This document shows, in pieces, positions 22,505 through 26,152 of a stretch of 26,152 bases of DNA (positions are counted from its first letter, which is position 1; each line of letters starts with the position of its first letter). Below the pieces are notes generated by a model. The model made no database searches and had not been told where the DNA came from. It saw only the letters and a list, made by a program, of their open reading frames with translations. The translations under genes and the position numbers were made by a program. The stretch is from positions 1 to 26,152 of the forward strand of contig JACZKP010000025.1 in assembly GCA_014860005.1 (NCBI GenBank). The letters are read 5' to 3'. This DNA is from Verrucomicrobiota bacterium (GTDB lineage Bacteria > Verrucomicrobiota > Verrucomicrobiae > Limisphaerales > UBA11358).

Positions 22505-23983
22505 ATGCGGTTCTCATCCAACCAAATCATGTGCGAAATGAGGGCAGGGACACACACGGCCGTGATTGCCCTTGTCCTGGCTTTTTGGTCCTCCTTTGCG
22601 TCGCTCGCAGCTTCCATCGAACCACCCACCAAGGCCGGCCTGCCGCGAATTCGGATCACCGCCGATGGCCGTGGCTTCGAGACGGAGCAGGGGAAACCCT
22701 TCGTCCCGTTTGGCGTGAACTATTTTCGCCCTGGCCAGGGCTGGGCGCCGCAACTTTGGAAGAAGTTCGACGCCGAGGCGACGCGGAAGGATTTCGCCCT
22801 GATGAAGGAGTTCGGTGTGAATTGTGTGCGCGTTTTCCTGACCTATGGCTCGTTCCTCATGGAAACCAACCGCGTTTCGCCGGAGGCGCTGGCAAAGTTC
22901 GATGGGTTTCTTGCGCTCGCGGAGGAAGCCGGCATTTACGTGCATCCGACCGGGCCGGATCACTGGGAAGGCTTGCCCGAGTGGGCGAAGGGAGATCGGA
23001 TCGCCGATGAAGTTGTGTTGAATGCGCTGGCGGAGTTCTGGAAACAATTCGCGGCCCGTTACCGCAATCGTTCGGTGATCTTCGCCTACGACTTGTTGAA
23101 TGAACCGGAAGTGAAGTGGGACACGCCGCCCATGCGCGAGAAATGGAATCGCTGGCTGGAGAAGAAATACACTGGCGCCGACCAACTCGCCCAATCGTGG
23201 GGCGCGACGAATCAGAACCTGAAGCTCGGCTCAATTCCAATTCCACCGAAGGAAGATTGCGCCGGCTGTGCGCGGCTGCTGGACTTCCAACATTTTCGCG
23301 AAGACATCGCCGACGACTGGACGCGCCGCCAGGTCACAGCCATCAAAGCCGCCGATTCGCAGGCGCTGGTGACAGTCGGATTGATCCAGTGGTCAGTGCC
23401 TTCCGTGATTGCGGCTTGCTGGCATTACTCGGCGTTTCGCCCCGAACGGCAGGCGCGTTTCCTGGACTTCATGGAAATCCATTTCTATCCGCTCGCCAAC
23501 GGTCATTACGAATACAAGAACACGGACGAGGAAGCCAAGAACCTTGCCTACCTCGAAGGTGTGGTGCGCGAGGTGGCGCGCTTCAACAAGCCTGTCATCA
23601 TCGCGGAGTTCGGCTGGTATGGCGGCGGCAAATTGAACTACGGCAATCACGCGCCCGCCACGGAGGAGCAACAGGCGCAATGGTGCCGCAAACTGGTCGA
23701 GTCCACGGCGGGTCTTGCGTGCGGCTGGCTCAACTGGGGCTTCTACGACCAACCTGAAGCCGGCGACGTCAGCCAGCTCATCGGCTTGGTCAAAGCCGAT
23801 GGCACGACAAAGGCGTGGGGCCGCGAATTCCAGCAACTGGCCGAACGTTATGGAAAGAGAAAATTACCTTCCCCAAAACTCGGCCCGCGACCGGAGATGG
23901 ATTGGGACCTGTGCATCACCAGCGCAACAGAGGGAGCGAGGTTCCGCCAGGCCTACCTGGAGGCGTGGCGGGATTCCCGATGA
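22505..23983 (+). CDS. Secreted glycoside hydrolase family 5-like protein
   Basis: A 492-residue protein. The ATG at 22505 is taken as start; the ATG at 22538 (MRAGTHTAVIALVLAFWSS) would give a shorter, cleaner signal peptide. The (beta/alpha)8 fold opens GKPFVPFGVNYFRPGQGW. DFALMKEFGVNCVRVFL is the second strand region. AYDLLNEPE places the acid/base Glu200 in the NEP motif, and VIIAEFGWYG places the nucleophile Glu368, the two catalytic glutamates of clan GH-A. A small insertion with DCAGCARLLDF is notable. It probably cleaves beta-linked mannan, glucan or a related glycan outside the cytoplasm; the substrate is not predictable. The gene is bracketed by repeats A and B. Confidence 0.82.
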   Translation: MRFSSNQIMCEMRAGTHTAVIALVLAFWSSFASLAASIEPPTKAGLPRIRITADGRGFETEQGKPFVPFGVNYFRPGQGWAPQLWKKFDAEATRKDFALMKEFGVNCVRVFLTYGSFLMETNRVSPEALAKFDGFLALAEEAGIYVHPTGPDHWEGLPEWAKGDRIADEVVLNALAEFWKQFAARYRNRSVIFAYDLLNEPEVKWDTPPMREKWNRWLEKKYTGADQLAQSWGATNQNLKLGSIPIPPKEDCAGCARLLDFQHFREDIADDWTRRQVTAIKAADSQALVTVGLIQWSVPSVIAACWHYSAFRPERQARFLDFMEIHFYPLANGHYEYKNTDEEAKNLAYLEGVVREVARFNKPVIIAEFGWYGGGKLNYGNHAPATEEQQAQWCRKLVESTAGLACGWLNWGFYDQPEAGDVSQLIGLVKADGTTKAWGREFQQLAERYGKRKLPSPKLGPRPEMDWDLCITSATEGARFRQAYLEAWRDSR

Positions 23984-23999
23984 GCCACATTCCTGTTTC

Positions 24000-24092
24000 G
24001 TAGGACAAGCGTCGCGCCTGTCTCCATTCAACGGATCCGGTTAGGTGGTTTGACGCTACGCAAGGCAGAGACAGGCGCGATGCCCGTCCTGC
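24000..24092. repeat. Palindromic repeat downstream of the GH5-like gene (copy B)
   Basis: This begins GTAGGACAAGCGTCGCGCC 16 bp after the GH5-like stop and ends GTCCTGC. It is a diverged copy of 22399-22489 in the same orientation. Its ends are inverted (GGACA.GCG...CGC....CCGTCC). It fills the gap between two convergent genes, 10 bp before the stop of the isomerase-like gene, where it may also act as a weak two-way terminator. One forward frame reads VGQASRLSPFNG, again a repeat-type peptide. Confidence 0.82.
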
Positions 24093-24102
24093 TCCATTGT
24101 CG

Positions 24103-25689
24103 TTAAACCGTCTTCGCCTCACTCACATTGTTCAACTCCACGCCCAGCTTTTTCAGCGCGTAGCCGGTTTCCTTCAGATAATTCCCGTAGGACATCATCC
24201 AGTGGAAGCCTTTCATCTCCTGGAGCAGCGCGGCGCAATCACCGTGGACGCGCACGTCCACTTGCGAACGGCAGATGTCGAGGAACGGGTTGCCCACAAT
24301 CTTGCCCTCGAACCCGACCCATTTCTTGCAGTTGAAGTCGGGCACGAGATTCGTGCAAATCTGGCCCAGCTTCATTTCCACTTTCGGCGCGGCACCGTAA
24401 TCCGACTCGAAATGCGTCAGAATCTTGGTCCGCTCGGCGCGTTTGCCGTCCATCTTGCGCGGCGCGGTGCAATGCGCCAGCGTCACCATGTTGTCATGCG
24501 GGAAGGTGGGATCGTTCAGGAACACCGGCAGGCCGGAAATGTAATGCAGCAAAATGCCCGAGGGAATGACCACGAAGTCCGATTCGCAGAACGCCAGGTA
24601 GCCGTCGTCATTGAGGAAACTCAACGGCATGCAGGCGGTCGTCTCGGAGATCGGCATGATCGTGCCCATGCAATGATGCACCGTGATCGCATCCGTTTGC
24701 GCCTCGTCCATGATGTCTTTGAATACTTCGGTCAGGACGAAGGCGTTGACCAGAAACTTGCGGTCGGTGTGCAGTGACACCCGTGATTCGCGGAGCAACC
24801 GTTTGGCGTCAGCCTGCGCACGCGCGGCGAGTGCGCCATCGGCCCTGGCTGCCTTGAGACGCGGCGCGAGGTCTTTGTAGCGATAATCCACGATGTCGAG
24901 TTTCCAGAGCGTGCGCGAGATCTCCGGCGCTTTCTGCATCATGCCCGCGCCCCAGCCGCCGGCGCCGCCGATGGCAATGATCTTTTTACCGAGTGTATTG
25001 TTCAGTCCGTGCAACGCCCGCAAGCGCATGGCCAGTTCATCGTAGCTGTCCACCACCACGTCGTTCACGTCCATGCCCGGCTGGCCGTAGTCATCCACCG
25101 TCTTGCGTAGAAATCGTGGGTGAACAATTTCATACCAGAGATATACCGGGCCGGGATCGTGCCGCAGAAACATCAGATTGAACTTGTCCTTCAGTGTCAT
25201 CGCTTCGAGCACGTCGCCTCCGCCGCCGGCGGCATAAATCAGCAGCGCGTCGTGGTTCTCCTTTGCAATGTTGGCCGCCTGCTCCCGATTGCGCACCGCG
25301 ACCAGCGGCCGCACCTCCAGCAGGAAGTTGGCTTTGCTCGACATCTTGGCGAGTTCGTCGGTGATACGCACCATCTCCTTGGCGGCGTCCTCATCGGTTT
25401 GAATCCCGCCCCAATTGCGCCAACTGGTCGCCTCGCGGCGTGTCGGTGTGTCGTAAGTGAACACCGGTTGAACCCGCAATGGCTTGACGATTCGTCCGGG
25501 CCGGGTGATGGCGGACGTCGCCTCCGCCGCGCCCAGCGGGAAGGCCGGCAGCGCCAGACCGCCAACGGTCAGAGCGCCGACGCGCAGGAGAAAATCCCGG
25601 CGGTTGAGGTTTTGGAATTGCACGGGTGCGGCGGCATGGCCGGCGCAACAACTGCACGTGCAACGATGGGGGATGGATGAAGTGTTCAT
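24103..25689 (-). CDS. Tat-exported L-fucose/arabinose isomerase-like protein
   Basis: A 528-residue protein from the ATG at 25689. A Cys-rich n-region (HRCTCSCCAGH, residues 8-18) precedes a twin-arginine signal (NLNRRDFLLRVGALTVGGLA, about 27-46). The body resembles the FucI/AraA sugar-isomerase fold: DALLIYAAGGGGDVLEAMT in the N-terminal part, KKIIAIGGAGGWGAGM in the middle, VHHCMGTIMPISETTACMPL, then a C-terminal domain with LTHFESDYGAAPKVEMKLGQ. An exported version suggests a role on free sugars, or a binding function. A GTG at 25623 would start just before the RR motif and omit the cysteines. It is convergent with the GH5-like gene. The exact reaction is uncertain. Confidence 0.72.
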   Translation of the reverse strand: MNTSSIPHRCTCSCCAGHAAAPVQFQNLNRRDFLLRVGALTVGGLALPAFPLGAAEATSAITRPGRIVKPLRVQPVFTYDTPTRREATSWRNWGGIQTDEDAAKEMVRITDELAKMSSKANFLLEVRPLVAVRNREQAANIAKENHDALLIYAAGGGGDVLEAMTLKDKFNLMFLRHDPGPVYLWYEIVHPRFLRKTVDDYGQPGMDVNDVVVDSYDELAMRLRALHGLNNTLGKKIIAIGGAGGWGAGMMQKAPEISRTLWKLDIVDYRYKDLAPRLKAARADGALAARAQADAKRLLRESRVSLHTDRKFLVNAFVLTEVFKDIMDEAQTDAITVHHCMGTIMPISETTACMPLSFLNDDGYLAFCESDFVVIPSGILLHYISGLPVFLNDPTFPHDNMVTLAHCTAPRKMDGKRAERTKILTHFESDYGAAPKVEMKLGQICTNLVPDFNCKKWVGFEGKIVGNPFLDICRSQVDVRVHGDCAALLQEMKGFHWMMSYGNYLKETGYALKKLGVELNNVSEAKTV

Positions 25690-26035
25690 GGTCGTTTCGG
25701 TTTGCCCATAAAACCCGGAAGTCATCTGAAGGCGGCTGTTTGATCGCCCACCGTCAGCCACTGGCATCCTTCTCCTGCTGTTGGGCAAATGCAACATTAT
25801 TTTCGAGCAGTTTCGGTTGCGAACCCACGCTACTCACTGCCTGTGCGCAAAAGCGACTGTCAATGATTTGGGAAACATTTTGTTGGGCTGGCAAGAAATC
25901 TCCCGCTCCAGCGCGCTCGCGTCGGCGGCGGGATGCTTCTGCTGGGTGGCAGGGATGCGGTCAACCGATTCCAGACCCGGCAGGGGCGGATGAAAATAGC
26001 CCACGGTTTCAACCCTTGTCATTACCCACATCTTT
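25690..26035. other. Non-coding stretch between the isomerase-like start and the IS4-type remnant
   Basis: I see no gene I can support in these 346 bp. On the minus strand it should hold the promoter of the isomerase-like gene; a TTGACA is present around 25859-25864 (minus) but has no good -10 at 17 nt. The portion just after the transposase stop probably contains that element's end, but no terminal repeat could be fixed without the other end. Confidence 0.4.
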
Positions 26036-26152
26036 TTAGCGTTGGTTAAAGGTTTCTACTCCTTCGGCCATCCACATCAGGCGCTGCCAGCCGCGCCAGA
26101 TGGTTTGCCAGCCAGGTAGGCCGTCGCCTTTGCGCCCGAGGAAGCCTCCGAG
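26036..26152 (-). CDS. IS4-type transposase, C-terminal end (partial, runs off the right edge)
   Basis: Thirty-eight codons before a TAA at 26036-26038 read LGGFLGRKGDGLPGWQTIWR and then GWQRLMWMAEGVETF. The LGGFLGRKGDG-PG-x-x-x-(I/L)WRGWQRL block is the standard C-terminus of many IS4-family transposases, downstream of the catalytic YREKK region, which would lie outside the window. Whether the element is complete cannot be seen. It is on the same strand as the isomerase-like gene and upstream of it. Confidence 0.7.
   Translation of the reverse strand, partial: LGGFLGRKGDGLPGWQTIWRGWQRLMWMAEGVETFNQR

Noticed and set aside
22399..24092. CRISPR-like or cassette-array interpretation of the repeated palindromes
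   Set aside because: Only two copies, 1.6 kb apart, with a full gene between them; no regular spacers and no cas genes.
25834..26031. 65-codon minus-strand frame next to the IS4-type remnant
   Set aside because: No domain or start signal, and probably element-end or spacer DNA.

Overview
The window looks like a chromosomal segment of a Verrucomicrobiota bacterium, probably close to the Pedosphaera/Limisphaerales group. The evidence is moderately high GC, many exported sulfatases, Tat-exported Gfo/Idh/MocA oxidoreductases, DUF1080 (3-keto-glycoside hydrolase-like) proteins, a choice-of-anchor-Q beta-helix protein, and a high load of short palindromic repeats, some of which run into coding sequence. 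The taxonomic call is inference from gene content; there is no rRNA or other marker gene.

Layout. Positions 1-2760 (minus strand) hold the possible 5' tip of an FAD/NAD-binding protein, a composite palindromic repeat, and a three-gene run: a conserved unknown protein, an AEC-type permease and a DUF1080-like lipoprotein. A divergent spacer leads to a BatD/BatE-like pair (2916-5653). Positions 5654-6214 are a small gene graveyard: a second copy of the repeat, a RelE/ParE-type toxin pseudogene, and an orphan tail resembling the C-terminus of a type IIA topoisomerase B subunit. A secreted, Gly/Cys-rich beta-helix protein follows (6215-8245), and after it comes a second copy of the same orphan tail.

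Positions 8529-18318 carry the main catabolic unit, seven co-directional genes: DUF1080 protein, Tat-exported oxidoreductase, Tat-exported TIM-barrel isomerase/epimerase-like protein, and four sulfatases with intact C-x-P-x-R sites. The four sulfatase genes lie 3-19 bp apart. The likely role is extracytoplasmic desulfation of a sulfated glycan, coupled to oxidative (3-keto) glycoside cleavage. No glycan transporter, regulator or sulfatase-maturing enzyme is present in the window.

At 18312-20764 a minus-strand DCC-family/membrane-protein pair and the 5' end of an unrelated exported-protein gene are both broken. They abut a 517-residue protein (19023-20576) of a family I know as recurrent but uncharacterised; it behaves here like the cargo of an undescribed mobile element. 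Positions 21020-25689 carry a second Tat-exported oxidoreductase, a GH5-like secreted glycosidase bracketed by two copies of another palindromic repeat, and a convergent Tat-exported fucose-isomerase-like protein. The right edge holds the C-terminus of an IS4-type transposase.

The most unusual signals are the uncharacterised element between two truncated genes, palindromic repeats translated in frame as N-terminal leaders of two exported proteins, the paired topoisomerase-like tails, and the repeat-bracketed GH5 gene. No tRNA, rRNA or CRISPR array was seen.
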